Source: an uncultured bacterium (lineage in GTDB: Bacteria; Verrucomicrobiota; Lentisphaeria; Victivallales; UBA1829). From it: DNA of 46,192 bases. Every line of letters starts with the position of its first letter. Positions within the stretch are counted from its first letter, which is position 1. The DNA is taken from positions 1 through 46,192 of the forward strand of contig URNX01000027.1 in NCBI GenBank assembly GCA_900549415.1, in the 5' to 3' direction. Below, piece by piece: positions 15,417 through 25,700 of this stretch. Under the pieces are notes generated by a model that had not been told where the DNA came from, did not search any database, and saw only the letters and a program-made list of their open reading frames with translations. Position numbers and translations under genes: made by a program.

Positions 15417-18008
15417 TCAGGCTTTCTTCGGTTCCGGCTTTGCGGAATCCTCGGGAATGCCCTTGTCGTTCTTGTGCCAGTAAGCGATGATGATGACCGA
15501 GACGAAGATCGTTGAGATGGTTCCGACGACTACGCCGATCAGCATGACGAATACGAAATCGCGGATCGCCGCGCCGCCGAAGCAGAGCTGCATGATCAGC
15601 ACCAGGGCGACGGTCACGGAGGTCAGGATCGTACGGGCAAGGGTCTGGTTGATCGAGAGATTGACAATCTCGCGGTAGCTCATGCCCTTGATAAGCTTGC
15701 GGTTTTCGCGGATGCGGTCGAAGTTGACGATCGTATCGTTGATGGAGTAGCCGAGCAGGGTCAGACCCGCGGCGACGACGTTCAGCGTGAGTTCTCCGCC
15801 GCACATCAGGAAGATGCCCATGGAGACTATGACGTCGTTTAGCGTGCCGAGGTTTGCCGCAATCGAGTAGGAGAACTCGAAGCGGATTGTCATGTAGATC
15901 AGCATGCCGAGGATCGCGAGGGCCAGGGACAGGATCGCCGATTTTGTGAAGGTTTCACCGATCAGCGAACCGAGCGTGGACTGGCGGTCCGGCGTGTATT
16001 TCGCCTCCGGGAAACTCTTGTTCAGCAGATTGCTGACCGTGGTCATCTTGTCCTGTCCGACCGTTTCGGCGGTTTCAGCAACGGCGCCGTGTTTGTCACG
16101 GAGGATGATTTCGAGTTTCTTCTTGTCGGACGCCATCGAACCGGGGGTCTTGTAGTTGACTTTGACCTGATATCCGGCGTGCGAGAGAACCTTTTCGATC
16201 TGTTCGGCGGGAACCAGTTTCTGATAATCGAGCTCAATCTGCGTACCGCCGGTGAAGTCGATGCCGAGCGCATCGCGTCCGCGGATGCCGAGGGTGACAA
16301 ACGTGGCGACGATCAGCAGAGCGAAGAACAGCATGACCGGTTTCGCATACTTGAAGAAGTTGATGTTGGTTCCGGGCTTGATGACCTGGAGCATCTTCAG
16401 GCTCTTGACCGTGGTGAAACGGGTCATGAGGTCGAAGAGCAGGCGTGTCAGGAAGACTGCCGTGAACAGGGTCGTGAAGATACCGATCGCCAGAGTCATG
16501 GCGAATCCCTTGATTGCGCCGGTTCCCTGCCAGAGCAGGATCAGGGCGACGAACAGGGTGGTGATGTTGGAGTCGAAGATCGCCGCAAACGCCTTGTCGA
16601 AGCCGATGTCAATGGCGTTGAGAACCGTCTTGCCTTCCGCGATTTCTTCGCGGATTCGTTCGTAAATCAGAACGTTCGCGTCGACAGCCATACCGATAGT
16701 CAGGATGATACCCGCGATACCGGGGAGGGTGAGAGTGACGCCGAACGCGGCAATGGCGCCGAGCATCAGCAGTGCGTTGACGATCAGGGAGATGTTTGCG
16801 ACCAGACCCGAACGCATGTAGTAGACCGCCATGAAGATCATGACGAGAATCGTTCCGGCGATACCGGACCAGAGACCGTCGTTGACCGTCTCTTTGCCGA
16901 TGGTCGGGTCGATGTCGTACTGCGCCTGGACTTTGACCTTGAACGGAACGCTGCCGCTGACGAGCGCTTTGGAGATCGTCTCGGCGTCTTCACGGGAGAA
17001 GTCTCCGGTGATCTGTGCGGTTCCGCCGGTGATCGCGTGTTGGATGTTCGGGGCGGAGTAGAGAACGTTGTCAAGGATGATTGCAAGCTTGCGGCCGACG
17101 TTTTTGCTGGTGACTTCTCCGAAGCGCTGGGCGCCGGCCGGGTTGAAGTTCAGAATGATTTCACGCTGACCGAACTGGCTCATCGTCGGGAAGGCGTCGG
17201 AGATGTCCTTGCCGTCCATCTGCGCTTCGCGTTCGACAAAGTAAATGCCCCGGCGGACTTTGCCGCCGCGTCCGGTTTCGGCATTTTCCATCATCTTGTA
17301 ACCTTCGGGAGCGGTGAAGTTTTCGGGGTCGGCAAGATAAGCCTGGACGAGTTTGTCGTTCTCCGGGTGGACGAGCGAGAAGCTCAGGCGCGCGGACATT
17401 TTGATGAGGCGTTCCAGGCGGGATTTTTCCTCTTTGGAAACGATCGGCACGCGGAGGGAGATGAGGTTGCCTCCTGCGGGGGAGATTTCGCTTTCAAAGA
17501 TGTTTTCGCTTTCGAGACGCGTACGGAGGGTTTCGATGGCGACGTCGCGGTAACGCTCAAAATTGTTTTCAATGTCTTTGCGTTTCTGCGCCGCATCGGA
17601 ACCTGTTTCGTTCGGTTCGAGTTCGAGGAGGAACTCTGCGCCGCCGTTGAGGTCGATACCGAGGCGGATCGAGCCCGCGGAGAGCTTGCGCGCATGTGCA
17701 AGCACGTCGCGGTTGTTGGTCAGGCTCTGGCTCTTGACGATACGCGGTTTGACGTAATCGGTAAGCAGCACGCCTTTTTCGCGCGCTGCCTCTTCGATTG
17801 CCGTCGAGGCGTACATGCTTTTATCGGCTTCCTGCTTGGCTTTGGCTAGTTTGCAAACCTCTTCGATCTTCGGATCGGCGGGGTTCACAAACATGCTCTT
17901 CATGCTTGCATAGAAGTCCGTCTGCCCCAGCGGGTACATGGAGAACAGGAAGACTCCAAGCACCACGAGGGCAAAGAAACTTCTGAGAAGAATCGGTTTC
18001 TTGTTCAT
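15417..18008 (-). CDS. secDF: Fused protein translocase SecD-SecF
   Basis: An 863-residue inner-membrane protein that uses proton motive force to pull secreted proteins out of SecYEG. The SecD half has a first membrane helix (11-27), the P1 start motif GIDLNGG (117-123), a large periplasmic region and the helix cluster ending in TIGMAVDANVLIYERIREE. The SecF half begins near residue 550 with its own first helix, then DFTGGTQIEL and the terminal helices (LGYSINDTIVNFDRIREN). SecD and SecF are separate in many bacteria; the fused form is known in several phyla. The start overlaps the yajC stop (ATGA-type, 18005-18008). The last residues are lysine- and glutamate-rich. Confidence 0.96.
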   Translation of the reverse strand: MNKKPILLRSFFALVVLGVFLFSMYPLGQTDFYASMKSMFVNPADPKIEEVCKLAKAKQEADKSMYASTAIEEAAREKGVLLTDYVKPRIVKSQSLTNNRDVLAHARKLSAGSIRLGIDLNGGAEFLLELEPNETGSDAAQKRKDIENNFERYRDVAIETLRTRLESENIFESEISPAGGNLISLRVPIVSKEEKSRLERLIKMSARLSFSLVHPENDKLVQAYLADPENFTAPEGYKMMENAETGRGGKVRRGIYFVEREAQMDGKDISDAFPTMSQFGQREIILNFNPAGAQRFGEVTSKNVGRKLAIILDNVLYSAPNIQHAITGGTAQITGDFSREDAETISKALVSGSVPFKVKVQAQYDIDPTIGKETVNDGLWSGIAGTILVMIFMAVYYMRSGLVANISLIVNALLMLGAIAAFGVTLTLPGIAGIILTIGMAVDANVLIYERIREEIAEGKTVLNAIDIGFDKAFAAIFDSNITTLFVALILLWQGTGAIKGFAMTLAIGIFTTLFTAVFLTRLLFDLMTRFTTVKSLKMLQVIKPGTNINFFKYAKPVMLFFALLIVATFVTLGIRGRDALGIDFTGGTQIELDYQKLVPAEQIEKVLSHAGYQVKVNYKTPGSMASDKKKLEIILRDKHGAVAETAETVGQDKMTTVSNLLNKSFPEAKYTPDRQSTLGSLIGETFTKSAILSLALAILGMLIYMTIRFEFSYSIAANLGTLNDVIVSMGIFLMCGGELTLNVVAAGLTLLGYSINDTIVNFDRIRENRKLIKGMSYREIVNLSINQTLARTILTSVTVALVLIMQLCFGGAAIRDFVFVMLIGVVVGTISTIFVSVIIIAYWHKNDKGIPEDSAKPEPKKA

Positions 18009-18418
18009 TTTGTAACAGCATCTCCAACGTTGACGACGGAGCCGACCGCGTTTTTGGTGACTTCGATTTTGACGTTGTCGGCAATCTTGATGACGAAGCC
18101 GTCATTCTTGACTTCAACGACGGTTCCGTGGATTCCGCCGATGGTGATGACCTTGTCACCGCTCTTGATGGAGGTGAGCATGGCCTCACGTTTTTTACGC
18201 TCTTTCGCCTGTCCGCGCCACATGAGGTAGAACATTGCGGCGATGATGAGGATCATGGGGAGCATTCCCATGAAGCTGCCGATTCCGCCCTGCGGCTGGG
18301 GCTGTGCCGCGGGAGCGTCTGCTGCCGGAACTGCGGCGGTTGCGGTTGTGGTTTTTGCGGGCGCGGGCGCCGCGGCCGGAGCCGGAGCTCCCTGAGCGAG
18401 AACGAAAAATTCCGTCAT
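18005..18418 (-). CDS. yajC: Sec translocase accessory subunit YajC
   Basis: A 137-residue protein with one membrane helix (about 48-67, MGMLPMILIIAAMFYLMW) followed by the family signature RKKREAMLTSIKSGDKVITIGGIHGTV. YajC associates with SecDF in the inner membrane. It has an unusual alanine/proline-rich N-terminal extension (residues ~10-44) ahead of the helix, which most homologues lack or have short. It is the first gene of yajC-secDF. Confidence 0.94.
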   Translation of the reverse strand: MTEFFVLAQGAPAPAAAPAPAKTTTATAAVPAADAPAAQPQPQGGIGSFMGMLPMILIIAAMFYLMWRGQAKERKKREAMLTSIKSGDKVITIGGIHGTVVEVKNDGFVIKIADNVKIEVTKNAVGSVVNVGDAVTK

Positions 18419-18465
18419 TATTGTCTTTCCTTATTGATGGTTAGTTTACAATGCAATAAGCTTAT

Positions 18466-18493
18466 ATTATACATCGCAAAATGCAAATGGCAA
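18466..18493 (-). promoter_or_regulatory. Promoter of yajC-secDF
   Basis: Minus strand: TTGCCA (18493-18488), 16-bp spacer, perfect TATAAT (18471-18466). Confidence 0.7.
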
Positions 18494-18555
18494 GGAAAAG
18501 TAGAAAAAAAAATGCGTTTTTGCTCTCCGAACTTCCCGAAAACCTCTTTTTCCCG

Positions 18556-18633
18556 CTTTTTTGATAAACGGGACTTGACAAATCCGCAACTTCGCTGTAT
18601 AATTAAAAACAAACCAAATGGTATGTTTTGGAT
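18556..18633 (+). promoter_or_regulatory. Promoter-operator block, copy A
   Basis: TTGACA (18575-18580), 17-bp spacer, TATAAT (18598-18603), then a 24-bp imperfect palindrome at 18606-18629 whose arms pair at 10 of 11 positions (ACCA/TGGT at the centre, AAAAC/GTTTT at the edges). The whole block is repeated at 20714-20790 with about six substitutions and one single-base indel. The palindrome directly after the -10 is placed like a repressor operator. Confidence 0.88.
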
Positions 18634-18696
18634 GCCGAATATGGTTTCCGGCGATGAAGAATGAGCTTCAATGAAAAACAAAAGAGGTTATGACAT

Positions 18697-20706
18697 ATGC
18701 GTTTCAGACAGGTTCATCTGGATTTTCACACGTCTCCCCTGATTCCCGGGATCGGAGAAAAATTCAATAAGAAAGAGTGGCAGAGAACTCTTCTGGACGC
18801 GGCTGTTGATTCCATAACCCTGTTTGCCTGCTGTCACCACGGCTACGCCTATTACAATACGAAAGTCGGATGCCGTCATCCGAACCTGAATTTTGACCTG
18901 CTCCGCGCCCAGGTTGACGCCTGCAGGGAAATCGACGTCAAGACTCCGATTTATCTGACTGCCGGACTCAACAACTATGCATCGGCACTGCATCCGGAAT
19001 GGGGGGAGATGGAGCCTTCCGGGAAGATATACGATCCGCTTTTTCCGCATTTCCACAAGATGTATTTCAATTCTCCATATCTGGATTTCCTCTGCGACGA
19101 GATCCGCGAGGTCCTTGAGCTCTTTCCGGAAGCGAATGGAATTTTCACCGATATCGTTTCGCAGGGACCCTGCTGCTGTCCGCACTGTATGAAAGGAATG
19201 AAGGAGAACGGGTTTGACCCGCTGAAGGAAGAGGACCGGAGAGCGTACGCGAAACAGGTGCTCCTCAAATATTACCGGAAGACTTATGAAACCGTGAAAT
19301 CCATCAATCCGGATATGCCGCTTTTCCATAATTCCGGACATGTCTCGATCGGGAGCGGGAAGATTCTGCAGTATTTTTCGCATCTGGAGCTGGAATCTCT
19401 GCCTACCGGCGGCTGGGGCTACGACCACTACCCGATGTCCGCGGCTTATGTCCGCAATCTCAATTTTGAGTTCCTCGGCATGACCGGGAAGTTTCACACG
19501 ACCTGGGGAGAGTTCGGCGGATTCAAACATCCGAATGCTCTGCGTTACGAATGTTCCGCGATGATTGCGAACGGTTCCAAGTGCAGTATCGGCGATCAGC
19601 TGCATCCCTGCGGGAAACTGGATGTCTCCACCTATGACATGATCGGAAGCGTTTACCGTGAAATCCGTGAGAAAGAGGCGTGGTGCGATCATGTTGAATC
19701 TGCCGCGGAAGTTGCGGTTCTCAGCGGTCTGACTCCGGGGCGTTCCGAGAAAAAAATGCTGCCCGGCGACGTCGGCGCGTCCCGCATCCTGCTTGAAGCC
19801 CATATCCCGTTTGATATTGTCGATACCGAGATGGACTGGAGCAGATACAGGTTTCTGGTGCTGCCGGATGAGGTCCGGCTCTCTCCTGCGCTTGCGCGGA
19901 AACTGAACGGTTTTCTGGAAAACGGAGGTCGCCTGGTTCTCTCCGGAACCAGCGGAATGGCGGAAGACCGCGAAGCGTTTGTTCTTCCGCTAAACGTAGA
20001 CCACGAAGGGCAGAGTCCTTATCAGCCGGATTACATAGAGCCCGCAGATCCGTTTGCTCCGGAAAGCGTTCATACTCCGTTTGTCATGTACATGACCTCG
20101 CAGAGAATCCGCGTCAATGGCGGTGTTTCGCTCGGCAAAGTGTACGATCCCTATTTCAACCGGACTTACGAGCACTTCTGCAGTCATCAGCACACCCCGT
20201 TCCGCCCGGAACCTTCCGGTTATGACGCTGGAGTGATGAGCGGCCGGATTCTTTATTTCGCGCATCCGGTCTTTTCCATTTACCGCGCTTACGGGGCGGT
20301 GATTGTGAAGGAGTTCATCGTCAATGCCATCCGCCGCTTCATGGGGGAGGGGACGCTGCTTTCGGTCTCCGGGCTTCCCTCGCAGGGACGCGTTACGCTG
20401 ATGCGCCAGCGGGAGAAAGAACGCTATGTTCTGCACCTGCTGTATGCAAACACCATTTTGCGCGGCGGTGAAGTGACCCTCGACGGCGGGACCAGGGCAG
20501 GACGCAGTGCGCTGGAAGTCATCGAAGACCTGAACCCGGCGGGACCCGTCCGCATAGAGCTGAATCTTCCGGAAAGCATCCGTTCCGTCCGTCTCGTTCC
20601 GGAGGGAATGGAGCTTGCGTTTGCGCGGACGGCGGAGGGGGCGGTTGCGTTTGATGCTCCCGCATTCACCTGCCATTCGATGATAGAGCTGAGTTACGGA
20701 AACTAA
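18697..20706 (+). CDS. GHL6/GH151-like glycosidase with beta-galactosidase trimerisation-type domain
   Basis: A 669-residue protein. The N-terminal ~330 residues match the pattern of hypothetical glycosyl hydrolase 6 (PF14871): LDFHTSPLIPGIGEKF, then SITLFACCHHGYAYYNT and GIFTDIVSQGPCCCPHC. The CCCPHC cysteine patch is a recurrent feature of such barrels. Residues ~340-560 resemble the alpha/beta trimerisation domain of GH42-type enzymes (PF08532), ending in a beta-rich C-terminus. Alpha-L-fucosidases of GH151 share this architecture, so fucose release is a reasonable guess but not shown. No signal peptide is present, so the enzyme appears cytoplasmic. AGAGG lies 9 bases upstream of the start. 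It is alone behind promoter-operator copy A. Confidence 0.75.
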   Translation: MRFRQVHLDFHTSPLIPGIGEKFNKKEWQRTLLDAAVDSITLFACCHHGYAYYNTKVGCRHPNLNFDLLRAQVDACREIDVKTPIYLTAGLNNYASALHPEWGEMEPSGKIYDPLFPHFHKMYFNSPYLDFLCDEIREVLELFPEANGIFTDIVSQGPCCCPHCMKGMKENGFDPLKEEDRRAYAKQVLLKYYRKTYETVKSINPDMPLFHNSGHVSIGSGKILQYFSHLELESLPTGGWGYDHYPMSAAYVRNLNFEFLGMTGKFHTTWGEFGGFKHPNALRYECSAMIANGSKCSIGDQLHPCGKLDVSTYDMIGSVYREIREKEAWCDHVESAAEVAVLSGLTPGRSEKKMLPGDVGASRILLEAHIPFDIVDTEMDWSRYRFLVLPDEVRLSPALARKLNGFLENGGRLVLSGTSGMAEDREAFVLPLNVDHEGQSPYQPDYIEPADPFAPESVHTPFVMYMTSQRIRVNGGVSLGKVYDPYFNRTYEHFCSHQHTPFRPEPSGYDAGVMSGRILYFAHPVFSIYRAYGAVIVKEFIVNAIRRFMGEGTLLSVSGLPSQGRVTLMRQREKERYVLHLLYANTILRGGEVTLDGGTRAGRSALEVIEDLNPAGPVRIELNLPESIRSVRLVPEGMELAFARTAEGAVAFDAPAFTCHSMIELSYGN

Positions 20707-20713
20707 TTTTGCA

Positions 20714-20790
20714 CTTTTTTGAAAAAAGGGGCTTGACAAATTCGCAACTTTGTTGTATAATTAAAACAAACCAAATGGTATGTTTTGGAT
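20714..20790 (+). promoter_or_regulatory. Promoter-operator block, copy B
   Basis: TTGACA (20733-20738), 17-bp spacer, TATAAT (20756-20761) and the 24-bp imperfect palindrome at 20763-20786. It is nearly identical to 18556-18633. It drives the regulator-pseudopilin-glycosidase operon. Confidence 0.88.
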
Positions 20791-20804
20791 TTTCAGGAGG
20801 AAAG

Positions 20805-21908
20805 ATGGGAGCAACACGCAGCAATCAGCCGAGAGAAGTGACGGAGGAGAAGATCCGCGATCTTCTGCGCAGTCAGCTTGCGATGGAACAGACGGCGTTT
20901 CCGTCCGAACGCGAACTCGCGGTCCGGGCCGGCGGCTCCCGAAGCGTTATCCGCGAAATTCTCAAGGAGATGGAGCGCTCCGGACTTCTGATTCAGGGGG
21001 CGAACGGACGCGTCATCAATCCTTCCGCAAACAAAATTCCGGTTCTCTACATAGCGGCGGGGCGTGATGCGATTGCGAATCCTGCGTGGGCGCGTCTCTG
21101 GGCGGCACTCACGGAACAGCTCCGAGCATATCCGCTGACCGCCGAACTCTTTCTGCTCCGGTTCTGGCCGGAAGAGATTGAAGAGGATCTGCGGAAGCTT
21201 GCGGAACGGAAGGAACAGTATATCATCGTCACCGGCCGCGGAAATCTGGAAGAGCTGATTGCGCGCTGGGAGGAGGAAGGACGGCATATCATTTACCCCG
21301 ACGACCTTCCCGGAGATGAGAATTCCTCCATCATTGCCGTGGACAACGAGCGAGTCGGTGAGCTGGCGGCGGAGGAGCTGTACCGCCACGGATTCCGTTC
21401 GCCCGTGCTGCTGACTCCGAACTTTACGGATCATTGTTACGTGCCGTATCAGAAACGGATCGCCGGATTTGCGCGGAAATGCCGCGAATACGGAATGAAG
21501 TTCGATTGCGGAACGGATGTCCGCGAAGTCTTTTACGACGGCGGAAAAGGGATTCTGCAAAGCTATATCTGGAAAACTGCGGAGCTTGCAAAAGACCTGA
21601 GATATGATTCAATGTTCCTTTCGACGGACGACCAGCTTCCGCTGGTTCTTGAAGTCCTGAACGGTCAGGGGCGCACGATTCCCGGTGACATGGGGCTGAT
21701 TACCCTGAATGCGAACAATTATGCGCGCTCGGCGACGACCTGCGTCAACTCGGTATCCAACGCAACGGCGGAGATAGCGGAGCATATCTGTTCCGGGATT
21801 CTCGCCCATGCCGACGGCCGGACTGACCGGATTCCTTCCGTGTTGCTGGAACCTGTCGTCTATGACGGACGGACTCTTGCCAAACGAAACGATAAAACCT
21901 CAAATTAA
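20805..21908 (+). CDS. Hybrid regulator: GntR-type DNA-binding, LacI-type ligand domain
   Basis: A 367-residue protein. Residues ~10-70 form a GntR-type winged helix (EKIRDLLRSQLA, then AFPSERELAVRAGGSRSVIREILKEMERSGLL). From about 78 to the end it looks like a LacI/GalR periplasmic-binding-protein fold (VPLYIAAGR-like start, ENSSIIAVDNERVGELAAEELYRHGF, FLSTDDQLPLVLEVLN, then GLITLNAN). This is the AraR-type architecture. The start at 20805 has AGGAGG at 20795-20800 and lies downstream of the TATAAT at 20756, which rules out a longer frame. It most likely binds the palindromes at 18606 and 20763, controlling itself and the upstream glycosidase. Confidence 0.85.
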   Translation: MGATRSNQPREVTEEKIRDLLRSQLAMEQTAFPSERELAVRAGGSRSVIREILKEMERSGLLIQGANGRVINPSANKIPVLYIAAGRDAIANPAWARLWAALTEQLRAYPLTAELFLLRFWPEEIEEDLRKLAERKEQYIIVTGRGNLEELIARWEEEGRHIIYPDDLPGDENSSIIAVDNERVGELAAEELYRHGFRSPVLLTPNFTDHCYVPYQKRIAGFARKCREYGMKFDCGTDVREVFYDGGKGILQSYIWKTAELAKDLRYDSMFLSTDDQLPLVLEVLNGQGRTIPGDMGLITLNANNYARSATTCVNSVSNATAEIAEHICSGILAHADGRTDRIPSVLLEPVVYDGRTLAKRNDKTSN

Positions 21909-21923
21909 AAAAAGGAGAGCATA

Positions 21924-22730
21924 ATGCAAAAAAAAACAGAAAAAAGAGGAGGCGGCCGCCGGTCGTACAGTCGGAGACGTGGTGTGAACAAGTTCACGCT
22001 CATAGAACTTCTCGTGGTAATTGCAATTATTGCAATTCTCGCTGGAATTCTTCTGCCGGCATTGAACAAGGCGCGGGACAAAGCGAAAAACATCAGCTGC
22101 AAGAATCAGCTGAAACAGGTCGGGCTTGTGCTGATGCAGTACTACGATGCGAGCAATTCCTGGTTCCCGATTCCGAGAGAGTACCAGCAAACACTTTATG
22201 AAACAAAATATGTGCAGATTACACGTAAAAATGAAGGTCTCGGAAAACAGGCGGATTGCCGGAATGTCAAAATTTTCCGCTGTCCAAGTTCCAGTGCAAG
22301 TGAATTGCAGTGGGGACCGACCTATGCGATGTCATCGATGATCATGTATCCGCAGATCGGCGGAGGAAACTGGGGAACGTTCCTGAACACTGGAAAAACA
22401 ATTCATTCACGCATTGGAAATCTGAAAAATCTTTCTTCGCGGATGCTTGCCATAGACAGCTATGACAACATGGAGCTTTCCGCTACTGGAGATTTGACCG
22501 GACAGCGTTTCTATATGCATGGGCCGGGCGCGAATCCGTGTCCCCCCTGGACACCTGGAACCAATTACAGCGGATCGCCCGGGGCAATTACTGGAGTGCC
22601 ATCCCCAATGGCAACCGCAAATGCTGTCATGCTGGATGGGCATGTCGAGCAGCGGACGCAGAGTTTTCTTGCTACTCCGTGGGGTTCTCCATTGCATCGG
22701 GAAAAACAACTTTTTGTAAATGCTCTTTAA
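21924..22730 (+). CDS. Pseudopilin-like protein, prepilin N-terminal methylation domain
   Basis: A 268-residue protein with a 23-residue basic leader (RRSYSRRRGVNK) followed by FTLIELLVVIAIIAILAG from F24 with Glu at +5, then ILLPALNKARDKAKNISCKNQLKQVG. The C-terminal VMLDGHVEQ is the family's DGH end; the preceding His of the H-X9-DG pattern is not obvious. The residue at -1 of the cleavage site is Lys instead of Gly. AAGGAG lies 8 bases upstream. It lies 15 bases after the regulator and 21 before the large glycosidase, so all three form one operon. Confidence 0.85.
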   Translation: MQKKTEKRGGGRRSYSRRRGVNKFTLIELLVVIAIIAILAGILLPALNKARDKAKNISCKNQLKQVGLVLMQYYDASNSWFPIPREYQQTLYETKYVQITRKNEGLGKQADCRNVKIFRCPSSSASELQWGPTYAMSSMIMYPQIGGGNWGTFLNTGKTIHSRIGNLKNLSSRMLAIDSYDNMELSATGDLTGQRFYMHGPGANPCPPWTPGTNYSGSPGAITGVPSPMATANAVMLDGHVEQRTQSFLATPWGSPLHREKQLFVNAL

Positions 22731-22751
22731 CAACTAAAAAAGGATTGAATT

Positions 22752-25700
22752 ATGAAAAAACTTCTACTCTGTGCCGCTGCATCCCTATGCCTCTGTTCGC
22801 AGGCATATGACATGCTGTTTGACGGTGCGAATCTGAAGCAGAATGAACAGAAAACGAGTTTCTGGATCTTTGCAAAGGAGAAAGGTCCGTTCGGAGGACT
22901 TAAACTTCCGAAGGAGGATGAGAATCTTGTTTCAATGGAACTGAAGGGCGATGAGCTGATCGTTGATACACGGGCGTTCTACGAGAAGTATAAAACGGGA
23001 AAAACGTTCATGATCGGCTGGCATGGTATCCGCCCGGATGAATTCTTCTGCTCTCCGAAAGCGGAGAAAAATCCGAAGAAAATCAACCGGATGGAAGTTA
23101 TCTGCTCCGGTCCTGCGGGCGCCGGAATCGATCTGCTGGTGCTTTCAAACAAAGGCGCACATTTTTGGAGAATGAAGCGGGAGCAGTTGAGTGGAAAAGA
23201 GAATGAAAAACTCTCTTTTGAAACTCCGGTCATTGATGGCGTTGAAAACATATGGTTGCGAACCGATCTCAAGGCGCCCGGCATTTACCGCTTCCGTTCC
23301 CTCCGTTTTTTCTCTTACGAAAAACGTAAAAGTGAACAAGCTGTGGATTCCTCGGTCAATCATATTCGCAACGGCGGTGCGGAGGACGGGTTTAACAGTA
23401 TCGTTACCATTTCCCTGGATTTCGCAAAGCACACGCTTCATGAAAAGCATATTGACTGGCGGAAGATTGTCATTGATTCACAGAATGACATTTCCCTTGA
23501 TTCTGCAACGGCGCACACTGGACGCTATTCTTTCCGGGTTGAAAAGAAAACGGATTTTTCCTATGGACGTCTTCACTTCAATCCAGTTCCATACCGAGCC
23601 GGACAGCCGACATCATTTACGGTTTATATGAAATCCGACCGTCCCATGAGTGTGGAGATGGGGCTTTTCCTTGGAAACGGGCAGGCCGCCGCGAAACGGG
23701 TGGCAGTCGGGAAGGAATGGAAAAAGTATGAGCTCTATATGCCGTCATGGGGAATGAAGGGAGAGGGATTCCAGGTTTTCGGCGATTTAGTCAATGCGTA
23801 TCCTCGCAGAACAGAAGTCGTAATGCCCTATGTTGCTCCGGCAGATAAGTCACAGGGGACGCTCTGGGTGGATTCTGCTTCCTATGCGATTGGCGGACAT
23901 TCCGAGTTCCGCGATGACGCTCCGGTGCATCTGCGTGCGGAACACGCACATAAAAACGGGTACTATTACGCAGGTGAAACGGTTCATGCGGAAGCCGAAG
24001 CAGAAAATTACACAGGAAAACCGCTCGACTGCAGCATCTCCTATGTTTTGAAAGACTGGACTGGAAAGCCGGTATTCCAGTCGCCGGAACAGAAATTTTC
24101 TCTGGATGGGAAAAAGAAATTTTCATTTGAGATTCTTCCTCCGTCCGGTCTGCGCGGTGCGGCAAATTTGACATTTGTCTGCAAGGCAGGCGGTAAAACT
24201 GCAGAGAGTACGCTCTATTTTGGCATAATCGAAAAAAATCAGAACCCTGATTTCCGTTCAGGAATTGAAGTCGGAGCCATGCAGAATATGAAACTGCTGA
24301 TGCCTTACTTCAAGGATTTCCGTATTGGTGCAATCCGCAACGGAACGGCGTCCGGTTCTCTGTGGTACAGTTTTGAGCAGCTCCCGTATCTGAAGAGCCA
24401 GGGGATCAAGACAATGCTCTGTGTTTCGATGGATGCAAAGGAGCGCGACAACCCGGAACTTTGGAATGCGTGGCTCAAGAAGTTTGAGGCATATGTTCAG
24501 AAGTACGTCGGTCTGGTGGAAATTTATGAAACGCAGAACGAACCGAATATTTCCGGATGGTCTGTGGATAAAAACTGGAAACAGATTGATGATATGGGGC
24601 GGATTGTGAAAAAATACGATCCGCAGGCGAAAATCGGCGGACCTGTGGCAAATCAGATCGATTTTACCTGGATTGCTGCGATTCTTGCGAAAGACAAAAA
24701 CAATCTGCTGGATTACATTACTTATCATCCTTACCGTTTGGAGCCGGAACTTCCGGATTATGCGGAAGAGGCGGTTCGTCTGCAGAAGATGACTGATACA
24801 TTCCGCAAGATTCCGCAGATGGCGACTGAGGCGGGTGTTGTAGTACCTCCTGCACTTGCGGATCAGAAAATTACGGACTACGTCCGGATTTCCGCTTCCC
24901 GGGCAATTCGCAACATGATTCATGGCTATGCCGGCGGAGCGGAACGGTACTATCTGTTCTGTCTTGACAGCACGCACTGCGGAAGCGGCTGGAACCTTCT
25001 ATTCATGGGCAATCCGGGTACGGACAACATGCCGGTTCCGAACATTACGTTCTTTGCACTCCGCAACCTGATTGACCGTCTGGAGACTGCCGCGTTCTCC
25101 GGTCGCGCCCGTTTGGGACTTAATTACCGCTGCTTCGTTTTCGACCACGGAAAGAAACGCACGGCAGCATTGTGGAAATGGAAAGGCGAGCCGTCTGTTA
25201 TGCGTTTCTCCAAAGCGGACGCCGCGAAGCTGACTGCGTATGACCTTCTCGGAAACCGGATCTCTGCGGAAGTCCTTGATTTGACTCCTCATCCGGTCTA
25301 TCTGGAAAGCGAACTCAGCACGGCGGAACTTGTGAAGCTGATTGAGAACGCTTCGCTGACCAACAATTCCGGAACCTGTGTGGAAGTGGAGCCGGCGATT
25401 ACCGATGCGCGCAAATTCCGGGTTCATGTTCGCAACATTACGGGGCGTCTGTTCGACTGCACTGTCACCGTGCTCAACGCCGATGAGATTGAGGGTTCCG
25501 CAAAACAGATTCTGAAGGGAATCCCCGGAGAAGATTCCGGAAGCGCGGAATTCCTGCTGAAAAATCCGGTTTCGACTTCGTCGCGCAAAATCAAACTGCA
25601 GGTGGAAGTTCCGTCCCGCAAGGAAAAACGGGAACTGGCAATTGATTTGCGCGGAATCCTCGCATACAAAACGGCTGCTCCGCTGAAGATCGACGGGGAT

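Noticed and set aside
15337..15804. Upstream extension of the DUF362 reading frame.
   Set aside because: It runs through the secDF terminator and secDF coding sequence, is arginine-rich junk and lies before a good ribosome binding site at the ATG used.
18632..18664. A ten-codon open frame just after operator copy A (leader peptide candidate).
   Set aside because: It has no recognisable ribosome binding site and no counterpart after operator copy B.
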